The notes under the pieces were generated by a model. The model had not been told where the DNA came from. It ran no database searches and worked only from the letters and a program-made list of their open reading frames with translations. Below are positions 33,401 to 47,084 of a stretch of 64,000 nucleotides of DNA, one piece after another. The DNA is taken from positions 10,151 through 74,150 of the forward strand of contig OENT01000454.1 in the NCBI GenBank assembly GCA_900239685.1. Reading direction: 5' to 3'. The first letter of the stretch is position 1. Every line of letters begins with the position of its first letter. The position numbers and the translations under genes are program-made. The DNA is from Rotaria macrura (taxonomy: Eukaryota > Rotifera > Eurotatoria > Philodinida > Philodinidae).

Positions 33401-36400
33401 AATTGAATGCCATTTCTTAGCTTATACGATATTTGATTCATCCTTACAATGTTATTAATAGTATTGTAATTAGAATAGTTAACATGCATATCAATATTGA
33501 TTGGATGAAATTAAATCCAAGTTCTCCTGTATACATTAAAGATTATGTTTACATCTTAGTGTGACGAGAAAAAAATATAACACACATGTCTGTGTTAAAA
33601 ATAATAATTTCCTTCATCAAAAAGAAATTTAAAAAGAAAATCAAGAACTACTACCGGGGTCTCTGTTTTCTAATTTCGATTTGAAAAGGTAGATTTATCT
33701 TTGTGAAACTTGAATTTAAGAATTATCTACATTGTAGATAATACTTGCATTATTGGCGTATTATTTGGTTTCGACTTTCGTATGTTCCAAAGATGCGTTT
33801 AATTTAGTCAAGCATTGTATTGATGTGAATCCAAAGAACTAATCATGCCTATGATCATAGAAATCATATGAGATCACTGATTGAATAACTACATTGGGCA
33901 TGTGCTTGCTGATAATAAGCAATATGTAACTAATTTAGATATTCCATATGGATTAGTAAACAAGAATCATGTCTGGTCAATAAGGATCAAATATGTTTTT
34001 TTCAACGAATAGTCTACTGTTATCAAAAGAAAGAAATTTGATTTTGGACTGAAGTTTAATGAATGTTCACTCTTACTTTCTTCGTTACCAATAGATTACA
34101 TCTGTTAGCCAAAAATACGAAAAAAAACGAACGATACTAACGTTGATATCCTATTTCATAAAAAACCTCTAATTTCATTTTCCTAGATAGAATCATATGG
34201 TTATTGTTTGTTTTATTGAATTGAGTGACCTGTTTTTTAGTGCTCTTTTTTTGAAAACTTGAACTGTAACATACACCGTAAACAAATACTTGCCAATCGA
34301 AAATTTACGACTGTTCAGATCTTGTATTCTCAAAACATATAATCTAACAAGATAAGATCTAGTCAATAGGTAGACTTTTATGAACACTTTTTCGAGATTC
34401 TACAGGTTTTGGTTGAAATCTTTTCCTCCGATAATTCACTGGAAGATTTGTTTTGTTTTAATCTAGAATGTACAATAAAATTTTCACAATTATATTCATG
34501 AAACAGACTCTAGATAATAATTTTTTCTTCTTGTACTGATAATTGTCCGAAATGCACAACTTCGATATTGGTCTATCGTATTAAGACTTCGGAAGATAAA
34601 ATGATATATATTTATAATTAGTCTAGTTGTAATATTTAAAACTTTGATCTCATAATGATCTTATAAAGAATCTTTGAACAGTAAACGATTGTTTGACGAA
34701 ACATTCTGCGCGCATACTTATAGTAGTTCCAATAGAATAATTGTATTTTTAGAATGTTCGATGAGCATACCTTCTTCTCTCTCTCTCTCTACGTGTATAT
34801 GCATAAAATCATTCGTGTTCCAAAAAATATTTCACAATTCTTTATTATATTATCAGCACTATGCAGTTGCAATATTTAATAAACCTATTTCCAAGAATGA
34901 TGTTCCAGAATGGTTTAGATAGATTTCGAAAAATTTCTCTACTACACTATTGTTTATATTCGTTTCAAGTAATAAATCGACAGAGATTCATCAACTGCCG
35001 TTGGTGATAGGTGTCTGGGAAAAATAATTTGTCTCTATAAATAGCTAAGAAAAAATAATATGCATGTTTTCATGAAACACGATAAACGATTGAAAGCATA
35101 CCATGATTGATGCTCGTCAAACTGAGCTACCTCCATGTACCAACATCAAAGTGAAACAAGTACGAACGTAAATCACCTTAATTCTCTCTGTCGTATATGA
35201 AGAAAGAAATTGTGCACATAGTCTGTACATGACAGTTTAGGACCTTCGAGTATTTCGTTGATTTCAGCCACAGTAGTTCTATTCAAGATTATAAAAATCG
35301 TGAATGCTTTTTAATATGACATCAGAAGACAGATCATTTTATATTGATGGTTCATCAATAGTGACAGAAGAATCTGAGAAAAGAAGACGATAAATTTATT
35401 CAATGATTGGAGATATTATTGAGATGTAGATTCTCCATTTCATGTTTCATCATATAACTTGAGAACGAAATATAGATCAAGTGATTGCTCATTGTTTCCA
35501 AGTATCGATGAACTGTTTAAAGATTAGAAATCAAGTGAAAATAAATGTAGACTACATATTTTGTTCTTAAATTTCATTTGAATAACCTCAAATTGAAAAT
35601 TCACGTAGAGAACAGTTCAACACACAATGAATGGGTTCAACTGCAAATAAGATTAGTTTGATGAAATTATCGTATGAAGTTATGTTCGATCACCATAAAG
35701 TAGTATCATAGAATTAGTGACAATCGGAGCTAAGCTTTAGATGTCACTTAAAAAATCATATATATATATATATATTGACAAAAATCTGAATCACAATAAA
35801 AATACACTAGTCCAATTTGTTTCATAATAGTTACACAAAATGTAGTAGATATAAATTTGCCAGTATGGCTTCTTATGAATTTCCGACATTTAATTATTCA
35901 TTATATTTACTTTTTCATTGATGTACAATTTTTCAACTTTAAAAAAGACTCCTTTGAATAGATACTGCATATTTCATAAGTTGTGAAGTTTAATAGAATT
36001 ACTTTTTATGTTCACCGAATATAACCTTCTTTCAACTCTTGCAACGAAATGTTTTAAATGAAAAGTGAGTACTCATGTCAATATTTAAAATCAACTAGTT
36101 AATTCATTTATAATGATATATTTTTCCTTCTGATAGAAATAATTACTATTATAGTTATGTAAACGCATTAAGGTTGGTTGGAGAAAAATCAAAATCGATT
36201 TCTCACCATTTTATGGATAAGACTTAAAAATAATCTTAAATGAATTCTATTATGTGAAAATCGCATTCCATTATCGATTATCACGCTTTCATCAATTTTC
36301 ATGAGTATCTTTAGTAGTTTCCAAAATTTAATCATTACTTAGCGATTAGTTATTTTTCTGATGAATGCCTCAAGTGTTTTCTTTTTACACTTTTTCCTGA

Positions 36401-39400
36401 CATAAACTACGTGCACATTTTCACTAGGTCATAAATAAGAAAATTTAGGGTCAATACCTTGAAAGTAAAACTCAATTATGATGTATTAAATCGGAAATCC
36501 TTATTGTCTGCACAAAATAGCAGTCGGCTTCTATTTAGTTTAATTCGGCTATTGAGTAAAAATAAGTTGACTGTACATGTGTAATCAGTGAATCTTATTC
36601 AGTATCACAAATAATTTTACAACGAAGAATCATTAGTTTCTGAAATGGAATAAAAAATGTGAAATTATTCCATACCTAATCAATAGCCACAGTAGATAGA
36701 TTGCGAAAATAGTCCTAGCCATCTTTTCTTATCTTTATATTTTATTACTAGCAGAGAAGACACAGACATTTGAACGATTAATACGAGTACTCCACATTTA
36801 ATAAAAGAATTTGTTCAAGATTAATTAAATGCATCGCATCCAAATCAAAAAATGTATTTTATGTACATCATTAAATTGAGCTTTAATATGAAAATACATC
36901 CATCTACAATATCAATGAAATACACTAGCCAACATAGCCTATCATTTGAAGGAGCCACTCAAAGATAAAACATATTCTCATTCGAAAATTTCTAGTTGAA
37001 CACAATCATTCATAGGTTGATGCGAATCAGAAACAAATTTCGAAAAAGTGAAAAAGAAATATAGATCAAATAAATTGATAAAAATGTGTCTAGAATTTGA
37101 AAATGTACCATAAACCAGACGTTTTTCTCTAGTGTATTTTTTTTAAGTAATTGTTGCTTCTAAGTATATAGCTTTCTTGTAATTCCTGTCTTTTTTTACA
37201 TGAGTGCATAGGAAAGATTGCCAAGTCATAATAAAGAGATGTATAAGGTGTCCTTGTCTTACCAATAAAATGAAGAGATGCAGGAACCTTCATTGTTTAG
37301 AACTCATACAGTCAATGACAAGGAAATAAATTGTAATGTGCTGAGCCTATTCATTTTTCTTTTGTTTGCTGAGACTTGTGAATAAATATGACCATTGGTA
37401 AATACTGAGAAAAGAAATCTGCTGTCGATACACGATATATAAGATAGTACAGAAGAATCTGTTGGCAACGATCTTAAAAGCGAAATGTGATAACATTACA
37501 AAGAAAAAGAGATTGTACATTAGTCATAGGTTGGTTCTCTTTTCTTGTTTTTCGAAAATTTGAAGCAAAGTAGGCCACACATTATTCTTCACCAATCTGA
37601 TAGAGAGTTTAATGGTTCTAAATCTTTTTCTTATCAAAAGAAAAGTCAAGAAGTTGAACATCTGCCGGAGAATAGCGGCAAAACAATAAACGAGATCAAA
37701 CCGATTTAGAAAAACCTGATAAAAATTCTACTGCGATTTGAAATATCATATAATATTTTATTTGATGTGTTTTATGAATCGATCAATATGTATCTCATGA
37801 TTCTAGAAAAAAAAAATACTTATCAAATATAAATTATGACATGACTACGCTAGGGTTCATTTCGACCGGGCATATATAATCGTTTGTTATTGATTTAAAA
37901 TGACCTTAAGATTTTAACTATTTAGAATTAAATTCCATATCCGATTATATATTAAGAAAGTTTTTCAGTGCACCTATATGACAGCAACAGCAATTTTAAA
38001 ATATTAGTTGCAGAAAACACTGGAAAAAACAAAATTTAGTTTGAAGTACAATACCTGAGGCTTAGTGTCGGATTCTAAGAATACAGATTTGAATAAATTA
38101 GCCTGTAGAAATCAAAGAAAAAAAATCTGAAAGTCTTACTATTCGATCAATTTCATATATGAAATTTTCGAAGTAGGCTACAGAGTTAAAAAAAAATGTA
38201 ACACTGTACAACATAGATTCCTTGCTATCTACTTGAATTGATTTCGCCTAGATGTTATATATTTCTGAGAAGTTAGTGTTTCTCGTTTATGTCATATATC
38301 TATTTCTACTGATATTGTTGTTTCATCTAATTTCTTCTACTTCGCTCTTTCTATGCCTTTGAAATAGAGAAGTTGCATTGAAATTAATCGTTTACATAAC
38401 TATTAAGTGTTTGCTGGATATGATTTACCTGGAATGAAATCAGAACCAACATTCTGAATCAAATCAATTTTTTCTGTGACCTCCATGACATCTTTTCTGT
38501 TTGAAAAGTCACTAATCTGTCTCGGGCTACGAAACAGCTAATCTCCAGTTAATTATAATAGGTTTTAGTGGCAAATTTACTTACATGAGCATCGACTTCA
38601 TCTTTTGCAATCATAATGTTAATGTAAACTTCTTAACACTTATAGAAAGACTATACATTTTCAGAACAACTTCAAAGCAATACGAAGATAGTGAAAAAAT
38701 TAGAGTATATCCCTAGATACAATCTGTTTATGGCAGATGCAGCATGAATTCGATTGATAAAAACGAAAAATAGTTTGAAAATCGAAAAATAATCGTTTGA
38801 TATTGTTATACACTCTTATCAGATGCTATCGAATGAACTATAGATAATAACTTTCACAGTACTTTAAATTTGAACTGATATGCACATAAATTATCGTTTC
38901 AATTAGATAAAATGATGAATAAAATCAAAATATCTGTGATCTCTTGTCGTTTTAACACATTGATTTACGATCGAAGAACTCTTCTATCAATCATAGATAC
39001 TCGTTTGAATTGGAGACATTCTAAATCTAGCTGCCATGTAAGTTATGTTTCTAAAGAAAGATTAAAGCTGATGATCATTTACTTAAAATTTGCGATTTGA
39101 TTCAAAAATCAATAGTTAAGATACTTCTCTATATGTTTCACGAATCTAAATTCATTTGATTACACGATTCAATACTATTGGTCGAAAATTTCATAGAACC
39201 TTTGATCTTTACAGACTTCTTCGCAGCTATAATACTGTCGTTTCGATGTCAATTACTCAAGAGAGTGATTCTAACTATGATCATTATGGATCTGTTTTGG
39301 TACAATCGTGATCAACTAACTTAGGATAATGTCAAGTAAATATTATAGCATTGAACAGCAATTTTTAACAATGTTCCATGAAAACAATAATTCAAATAGG

Positions 39401-39683
39401 AATAATATTTGATGCAGGCTAAGGATTATTTAATTCTTCCATTCCTTGCACAAATCTAGCAGAAAAAGTTGACACAGAATTTATTTTCATCATAAAGTCA
39501 TTTATGAGAGAATTGAACTATGTACAGAAGTATTATAGAAATTTCGTTTTTGTAAGTGATGCAATTGGATTTGTGTTTTTTATTTGATAAAACGGTTTAC
39601 ACGTATATTTGTCTCTGATACAACACAAAAATAAACCAATATAAATAATCATGGTTATATAGAAAGAAGACGTCTGTGAGATT
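30416..39683. other. AT-rich gene desert of about 9.3 kb
   Basis: I see no supportable gene, RNA gene or complete transposon. The missing first exon of the TDP2-like gene may lie near the left end. Short frames (up to 89 codons, for example 32182-32451) lack motifs. TA microsatellites lie at about 33074-33085 and 35758-35775, and a CT tract lies at 34777-34790. The right edge carries a minus-strand AATAAA (plus-strand 39579-39584) likely used by the adjacent receptor gene. Confidence 0.5.
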
Positions 39684-40619
39684 TCATGTGGCCGCAACAG
39701 TATTATTTGTCACTCGTCTTCGATGCAAAGACTTTTTCATCTGATTCATTAATTCTGGTAACAGTCTCAGATAAATCCAGGGCGAAAATAGACATATAAA
39801 ATACATGAAATCGAGAGCATAATCTGTTTGAATATTAGCCATAAAACTTGGAGAGTTCAATTGTTGAGAAACACCGATGATGAGACTTGGTAACCATCCG
39901 AATAGGTACAAACTTGAAATACTAAGTAATTGAATGGTCATTCGTCGTTGCTTTTTCCACGAGTTACTACGTTGCAGACGACGCTTCTGTTTAACAACAC
40001 GTATAACTAGGAGTACATTAGCCAATATTATGATACCGACTGGTGATCCATTATTTGCTGCCCAATCATACGTGCCTAATAATGTATTGTAGACTAGATA
40101 GCAGTTCGCATAGCCGCATAAATTGGCAGTATATACCCATTGAGTACCATCACACGGATAGAAGAAGATGATGATTATGTAGAATATAATCGGATAAACA
40201 ATACAAAGTGCAAGAGGAGCATAGTAAAGAAGAACTAACTTGAAATGATTGTTTAACATGTTTGCATGGAATATAAGGATGTGTCGTTGAATGGACATAG
40301 TTGCCACAAGAAGTTCACTTGTCAAATGAACAGTATACTCCCAGTACGTCCACCAAGAGCAATAGGCAGGTGTTGCTGGAGTAACATATCCAACATAATA
40401 GAAATGTATTGGCATTGGCATGTCTACTACTAATTCGAAAAAATTGACGATAATTAAGACTAGCAAAGCTTGATTTTGAAGAAGTTTGAGGGTGGCACGA
40501 TGTTTGAGTAGAAATCCACAAATGAGTAGAGTTATGACGATCGCTGGGATTTGTAATGAGAGAAAAAGAAAGAATTTTGTTCGATGAAGAACAAATTTAG
40601 TGTCTTGGAATCCTTCCAT
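39684..40619 (-). CDS. Divergent seven-transmembrane receptor
   Basis: Single-exon protein of 311 residues from ATG 40619 (the frame also opens at a TTG five codons earlier). Seven hydrophobic helices are visible: FFLFLSLQIPAIVITLLICG; ALLVLIIVNFFELVV; a third segment ending TMSIQRHILIF, where the DRY motif is replaced by QRH; LVLLYYAPLALCIVYPIIFY with a following long aliphatic run; PVGIIILANVLLVIRVV; MTIQLLSISSLYLFGWLPSL (helix 6, FGWLP resembling the CWxP motif); and ALDFMYFICLFSPWIYLRLL (helix 7, SPWIY in place of NPxxY). A basic third loop (KQKRRLQRSNSWKKQRR) and a basic tail (KKSLHRRR) fit the cytoplasmic side. This is a class A-like receptor of a type expanded in bdelloids; ligand and coupling are unknown. 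It is isolated between long non-coding regions. Confidence 0.82.
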   Translation of the reverse strand: MEGFQDTKFVLHRTKFFLFLSLQIPAIVITLLICGFLLKHRATLKLLQNQALLVLIIVNFFELVVDMPMPIHFYYVGYVTPATPAYCSWWTYWEYTVHLTSELLVATMSIQRHILIFHANMLNNHFKLVLLYYAPLALCIVYPIIFYIIIIFFYPCDGTQWVYTANLCGYANCYLVYNTLLGTYDWAANNGSPVGIIILANVLLVIRVVKQKRRLQRSNSWKKQRRMTIQLLSISSLYLFGWLPSLIIGVSQQLNSPSFMANIQTDYALDFMYFICLFSPWIYLRLLPELMNQMKKSLHRRRVTNNTVAAT

Positions 40620-43600
40620 AGTAAGAATGTTCAAAATAGATCAACTAAAAATAAATTATATGCATGTGATAGATTCTGTAACATAAGGCTATGTCCAATA
40701 AAGAATTCATAGAACTACGTTAGATTCTCATGTGTATCATTTTAGTAAAAATCATGGATTCTAAATTTACTTCGTTATGAATGACTGTCTAATGTATAGT
40801 ATCTCATAATAATAATTTACGACAAGATGACATTAATTTTTTATCTTCAGTTTACTCTTCATCTAATTGAGGATTTTTTAAGTTGAAATCTATGTAATAT
40901 GAAAATGTAAGACACGATTCAACGATTCAGAATAACCCGTGGGACATTTTCCTTTAACTAAATATTTCGAAGATGCTTTTAAACGGTTGTTGTATGGTTT
41001 TTCTGTCAAGCCTATCACGAATTGTGATTACTTCTAGCTATTTAGATGAGTAAAAATAACTATCAAAATGATGTTTAGGCATCGCTATTTCTGAATTCTG
41101 AAGACTGTTAGATTATCTGAAAAAATCAGGTAAAAGTTCCTTATGGTCAAATTACTGTATTATAATATTAACCTTAAAGTACTCCAGTCTTTTGAGAATT
41201 GTACAGTTCTGATCTGTTATTGACGTGTAATAGAATTTTCTCAACACATGTCATTATTTTGATAAAAACTGACGGCAATGATTCTCACAGATATCATGTA
41301 AATGCTAGTTTTAATAAACACACTAATTATTCTCAGTCTGTAGTTTAAAAAACTTGTTTCTATCTATCGCTTCACCATAAAATTATAATCATTCCGTAGA
41401 TAAACTATACAACTGCTCTGCAAAATAATTAAATTTAGAAGATGTTTTAGAACGCAGTTTGTTTTTAGATGAATTTTTTCTAGAATCTTACATTGCTTAT
41501 AGACTGCCTTTAATTAAAGCTTTATAATATTCGACATTTTTTTAATAAAAAGCAATCAGAACTCTTATTATCTCTAATGAACACGATTCAAAATTCATAC
41601 TATTCATGAGTGAGTATACTTGAACAAGCAGAAGTTATCAAAAAGCAAAAGAAGCACTAACATAATAGCATGAAAACAGAATAAATCATAAACTACAGTT
41701 TTTCGATTACCATGATTATGCTTAAAGATCAATTTAACTGTTCTTCAATAGAAAATCTGGATAGCGTTACGTGTCATACAAAACATAAATATCGATAAGT
41801 AGAAAGTCTTCGAACAATATGCGTATGTTTCAATTCGAACAGTAAATAGAAAATGTACTTAGAAAATTTTTAGTAATGTAAAGGAGACGACAACTATCTT
41901 AACTCAGGTAATGTGCCTCCGTTGTTACTCTCAAAAAAGAACTTCTTATGAACCTTAATTCTTTTTTTAATACTTTGCACCTTACAGCATCTAAATTTTT
42001 GTAAGGTGTCAAAATTAATTGCTAGCATTAAGAGATAACGATGCGAAATCATTAAATTTCATCTACAGCACAAGCGACGAATATAATGAAATAATGCATG
42101 TTCTGTTACTAGAATCATTTGTATTTTATTCTTAATAGAATGAAAAATTGAAATCTTCATATTTATGACACATGAAAAATTAGTTTGTAGAGCTTATATT
42201 TAGATAAATATTGAAACTCATTTAGGCTTCGCCATAGACATAAAAGATCCATAATTAATTATCAAGCGTCTGATTTCTAGCCTACTAACGCTTGTGATAC
42301 TGTACTACGCAATGCGTCTTGTCGATTAGTATGAGCAGCTCTATGTCAGTTCCAATCTGTTTGAAGTTTCAGACTCAAAAAATAAAAGATTTACGCCAAA
42401 GTTGAGCCTATACTCGCAATGACAATGTCATCAATGAAGAGTTTGTCTTTATTTAACGTATTAATCGAAAACATTCAAGTATTCTTTTAATTGTTTGAAT
42501 CTCAAGCCATCCGAAAAACACCTGCTTCTGCTCTTTCCATCTGACACCTCAGGTACCATAAAATCGTTGAGATATTGTGATTCTAATTCGTGACAAATAT
42601 ATTTTTATGTCCGGCTTTCAATCCATCTCACATATAGCGATCACCTTCACTTGATTGACACAAGAATTCTTTAAAAAAAATACTAATTAAGTACTAGGCG
42701 TACAAGAAATGCTTCAGTTGTTTGCTTCCCTCAGAAACATTTTCTACAGAAAAGACTTACATGCGTTAACTCTTGTACACACGAAAGAAAAATTCTTCAG
42801 CTTATGCGAAACACTACATTCATATTTAATATCGACAAAATGTTTATCTAGTATCTAATAAAAAAAAACCTACTTAAAAGTATACGGATGAAATGCAAGT
42901 AAATTCTTCCTTAAGAACGAATCATCATGATATTGAAGTAGAAAGAAGAAGAACGTGTTGCTTTACTATTTCTTCTTCATTTTCTACCTAGAAATAAAAG
43001 GTAAGCAAGTAAACATGGTTTATAATGCAGAAGAACGATGCATGGGAACTGAATTGGGTGAAAAAAAGCGCTTATCACATAAACAATGATAACAACGTCA
43101 TTAAAATTTGGAAAAACTAGTACACTCAACTATAGCTACCTTTAGAAATTATCGATAATAACAGAATAGATTAGAGTAGTTTGTGGGATTCATCATTGCT
43201 ATAAGTAGCAAGCGGGTATAACATCTGTAATTGAGACTAGAAAAAAGAAACTGCCGCAAGATATCATTCATCTGAGAAAAAATACTCTTAATGCAAATAA
43301 GACTTGTCTTAATCTCGTAACACATATTGATATTTCCATACACGCACTTCACCTCGACATTCCTTGAAATTTTGTAGATAATTATGACGCATATTAATCT
43401 CCTTGCTAATATGAGACCTTACTTTTCTAGCATATGCAATGATGGTTGATACGTCTTAGCAATCTGTTTATATTGGGTAGAATCCTCTAGATTGAAGGTT
43501 CGTTTTCATTTCTGCTCCAAGGACATGGTTATATTTTGTACTATCACTAATCCTAAAAACTCCCAAAGTTTCTTTCCACTACCACCTGTAGTGTCTCGAA

Positions 43601-46376
43601 AAACTAATCACTCAGACTTCATTTGAATTGTTTTGCTGTAATGCTAACTGGCGTAAAGAATAAAAATTTAAAAGGTGTCTTGAACAAAAAATACTGCTCT
43701 TTATCATAAAGATTTACGAGAAGAACATCTCTCATAACTGTTCAGTCTTTCGAATAATTAAGTTTCCCTAACCCAAAGAAATTTCTCGACTACGATTGGA
43801 ATCTCTCCATAAGCAAAGGTACTGACAAGAAGGAAGTTTCGAAAATTACTAAAAAACTACGGAAATTACTCTACGTATGACTATATTTTGAACAGTTCAA
43901 CCTATTCTACAAGAGGAAGAAGATTCTAGCCTAAAAGACAACAGGAATTTTGCAAATTACGTAGCCAAATTTGGAAACTATCATGAAATTACAGAAATTT
44001 CCCGTGTTGTTAAGGATAGCGTCTTTGTCATCTTCTTATAGAGTGCATCCAAATATTCGAATTACAGCCATATAGAAATTTCCATTATTGTCGAACCATG
44101 TATAGTACACATTATGCACTGCAGATTTTTTCTTTTGGTCAAAAATTCATGTTTTCAGAAGTTTAAATATACCTCACATCTTTGCAGAAATTTCGAATTC
44201 CAGGCGGCATAGAAAGGTTGAGCTGTATTTTCGTACTCTTCGAAGCACAAGCAGAACAGCTTCTAGCGAATATGCATTATACCATAGCAATGAATCTTGT
44301 AAAAATAACATATTTTCGAGGTTTCATGGACAGGGTCATCGAGAGAATCATATGAATTTTCAAAAAGACCCACATTTAGTTATTCAGTTTTCCAGTAGTA
44401 AATGACAAAACATCTATGTTTTAGGTACTTCTTTATATTGACCTAGTTTATTGGGAAAATATCGTAGAAAACCTAAGATTACGCCGTCTGTATAGTGCTA
44501 CGCAGTTGTTCTGACTTTGCTTACGGTAAAAAGATGCTATGTTCGGGTTCTCTATACTTAAAGTTTAGAGTTTTGATTTTCACGCGATTACGAAATTTTG
44601 TGGGACACACTAAAAATTTGGTTTCTTTTGATTTCTTGTGAGAAATGGTTGTTCTGTTCCAGTTTCAAATGGAATTCTTTCGACTGATTAAGATTCAATG
44701 AACTTTGAACATATAAGTGTATAATGATTAGTAGGAGCGTTTCTTATAGATTCGAAGAGCCAAGAAAACTACTTCCAATGTATTTTGATTTCTTTTTCTG
44801 TCATTTTGTCTAGCTTGTGCGTGCTTTTGTTGTTTCTGTTTATTGAACGTTACCATTGTCAAAAAAAGAATACCAAATAAAAGTGGATTTTTGTAGGTGT
44901 TGAATTCGTATGAATCGTTATTCGAATTGTAAAAGTTTATCTTGTAGATAATATGACTACGATGGAGCCAAAGTTCAAAGCAAAAGTCAAATTTTGAATA
45001 TTTCAGAAACTGCAAATTCATGTCATGCATTAGGTGAGGATATTCTGTATGCTTCGGAGTCAAGTGATGCCTATCAGGAAAAGGTATCATTATCTAGGAT
45101 AAAATTATTCGGTAGATTAGACGTTATTTCATTTAGAATTCAATTCTTATTTCTTACTTGTTTCTCCTAACTTGTTTACTATATCCAATATGAAGTTTCT
45201 CGAAATATTTACTCGCATACTTTTGAATCGCGTTATTCAAATAGAATTTTGTGGGTTTTAAAGTAATTATTTCAAACCTAACGAACCTGAGTGCTCTGGA
45301 ATGCATTACTAATCAAAGAGCTCTTGCATGCTTAAGAGAAATTTATGAGAGATAATTATAATAATATGTTTGACGTGAGCACTATTCTATTCTTTGATAG
45401 AAATATATAATGACCATAAACACAATGAGATGGTATTTTTATTTTTGAAGTTAAGCCAAGATTGAAGAATAGCGTCACGTCTAGTGGTCTTTTGAATAAT
45501 CAGAAGTTAAAGTGCGTTTCTAATTTATTAATTCGTGAACAACTAAGAAAAGATTACAAGAAGAGAATCTCACAGAGATGAAAGAATGCTGAAATATATG
45601 ACGAAGAACAACCGACAGGCAAATAGAATAATCATATAGAAGTATGCATCGACGTATATAGACTGCATTAGGTAAACATATTACTCAGCGAGAAGAAAGA
45701 ACATAGATACTTTAGTGAATCAAACATGAGAAAATGACGTTGCTGGAAAATCACAACGAATACAAATATTCGATAAAGAAACATTTTAACTTCGAATATC
45801 ATTACATTTTATTTTGTTGACCTACATCAGTTTTTTGAACATATTCAGAATGATAGAAAATTCAGCAAAATAAATTGAAAATAAACAAAGAAGCACATTG
45901 GAACCTACTCCTCTAAAGCAAGAAATCCAAGACGATCAATGTTAAGATAGTTTTCATTGTCCGTGAACAAGTTAGATTGCATAGTTTATTTTCTAATTCA
46001 AGTTTATCATCTATGCAATATTCAAAATCACTGTATGTTGTTACAAGATATGCTGGCATCTTTTCCATAGGTATTTAGCTGCTTCAAAACGATTTAAATG
46101 ATTGGAAAACTTGCATTTTCGTTGAAAAGCGATGTCTAACTTTTGAGTTCTTCGATAATGATGGAATGGAACTGATTGGTGGTAAAAATGAAGTCGCCTA
46201 AATTAAATAACACATTTCAAAGAGGTACACATGCTTTAGATAGCTAGCAAGATTTGATTCAATAACTGAATGTTTTCTCAAAGCGTATATATCTGTTTTG
46301 AGAAACTAAACTCTAGATGTATCGATTACACACATTTATTGGTTAAATTTTTATTGAATACGAAGGAAGAGAATTC
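40620..46376. other. AT-rich region without a supported gene
   Basis: No gene, RNA gene or mobile element is supported. A 120-codon minus-strand frame (45090-44728) has an ATG start but no recognised motif and is probably chance. Between 43770 and 44220 the motif GAAATTTC/GGAAATTAC recurs about five times at irregular spacing, too diverged to call a repeat array. Minus-strand AATAAA hexamers (plus-strand 46335-46340 and 46350-46355) at the right edge probably serve the next gene. Confidence 0.45.
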
Positions 46377-47084
46377 CTAACCGAACACGAATGCCACAAA
46401 CAGAAGTATAATACTTGAAAACACAAGAAAACATGATAAAAGTTGAAGAACAAAGCCGATAATAAGCATAGAAAATGTAAAAAAATACAAAGTTCTATGG
46501 CAATAGCTGTGTACGTCAGTGGGATCGTCAAATTGAACAACCGATTTAACACTAAACGTCCACGTACTGCCAAGAATAAGCCAAATCAATAAAAATAATT
46601 GAATGACAAAGATACAACACTGAGATGGTTTGTCGTCTCCTTCATTTACTGATGGAAGTCTCTTGATAAAAGTGAATATATTATTCAATATACCTATGCA
46701 ACCAGCTACAATTAGGTATATGGGAATGTTGCGATTGATTGGACATTGGTTTTTATATTTCGCTCCAATGGATATCATCGTAATTGGTATTGCCAGAAGG
46801 ATAACACATATTAAAATAACAATACCAATCACAATCGTTGTTTTAAAACATTGTCTGATTCTTTTGGATTCACCAGAATTGGATGGTGCTTTAGTCTTTG
46901 TTCGAGTGATTTTGGATTTCGATTTGTTACTTGAAAGTTCACTCGACAATGGTTCTATGTGCAAGACAACTGCTTGAGTGTCATTGGTATTTTCAGTTGT
47001 GTACCTAGCTAGCACTTTTACCGGAGATGAAGTTTTTGACGATGGCATATTTTCCAATTCCGTCACGTTAAGTAGCGTCGCCAT
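46377..47084 (-). CDS. TMEM272-like four-pass membrane protein
   Basis: Single-exon protein of 235 residues from ATG 47084 (the frame opens at a TTG eight codons upstream). Residues 1-80 are hydrophilic and Ser/Lys-rich (SSNKSKSKITRTKTK), so probably cytosolic. Four hydrophobic segments follow: TTIVIGIVILICVILLAIPI; IPIYLIVAGCIGILNNIF; CCIFVIQLFLLIWLILGSTW; and LYFFTFSMLIIGFVLQLLSC, continuing into a final hydrophobic tail. The motif CPINRNIPIYLIVAG between the first two segments and SYCHRTLYFFTF before the last match the transmembrane protein 272-like family, found in many invertebrates, whose function is unknown. Two AATAAA signals lie 20-45 bases past the stop. No neighbouring gene within 5 kb. 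Confidence 0.72.
   Translation of the reverse strand: MATLLNVTELENMPSSKTSSPVKVLARYTTENTNDTQAVVLHIEPLSSELSSNKSKSKITRTKTKAPSNSGESKRIRQCFKTTIVIGIVILICVILLAIPITMISIGAKYKNQCPINRNIPIYLIVAGCIGILNNIFTFIKRLPSVNEGDDKPSQCCIFVIQLFLLIWLILGSTWTFSVKSVVQFDDPTDVHSYCHRTLYFFTFSMLIIGFVLQLLSCFLVFSSIILLFVAFVFG

Noticed and set aside
43770..44220. Recurring GAAATTTC/GGAAATTAC motif
   Set aside because: About five irregularly spaced, imperfect copies in AT-rich DNA; not distinguishable from chance without statistics.
44728..45090. 120-codon minus-strand open frame with ATG
   Set aside because: No recognisable motif, no splice context and unusual composition (long basic C-terminal run of QKQQKHAQARQNDRKR); a frame of this length can arise by chance in a 6-kb AT-rich stretch. 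A search for homologues would decide.
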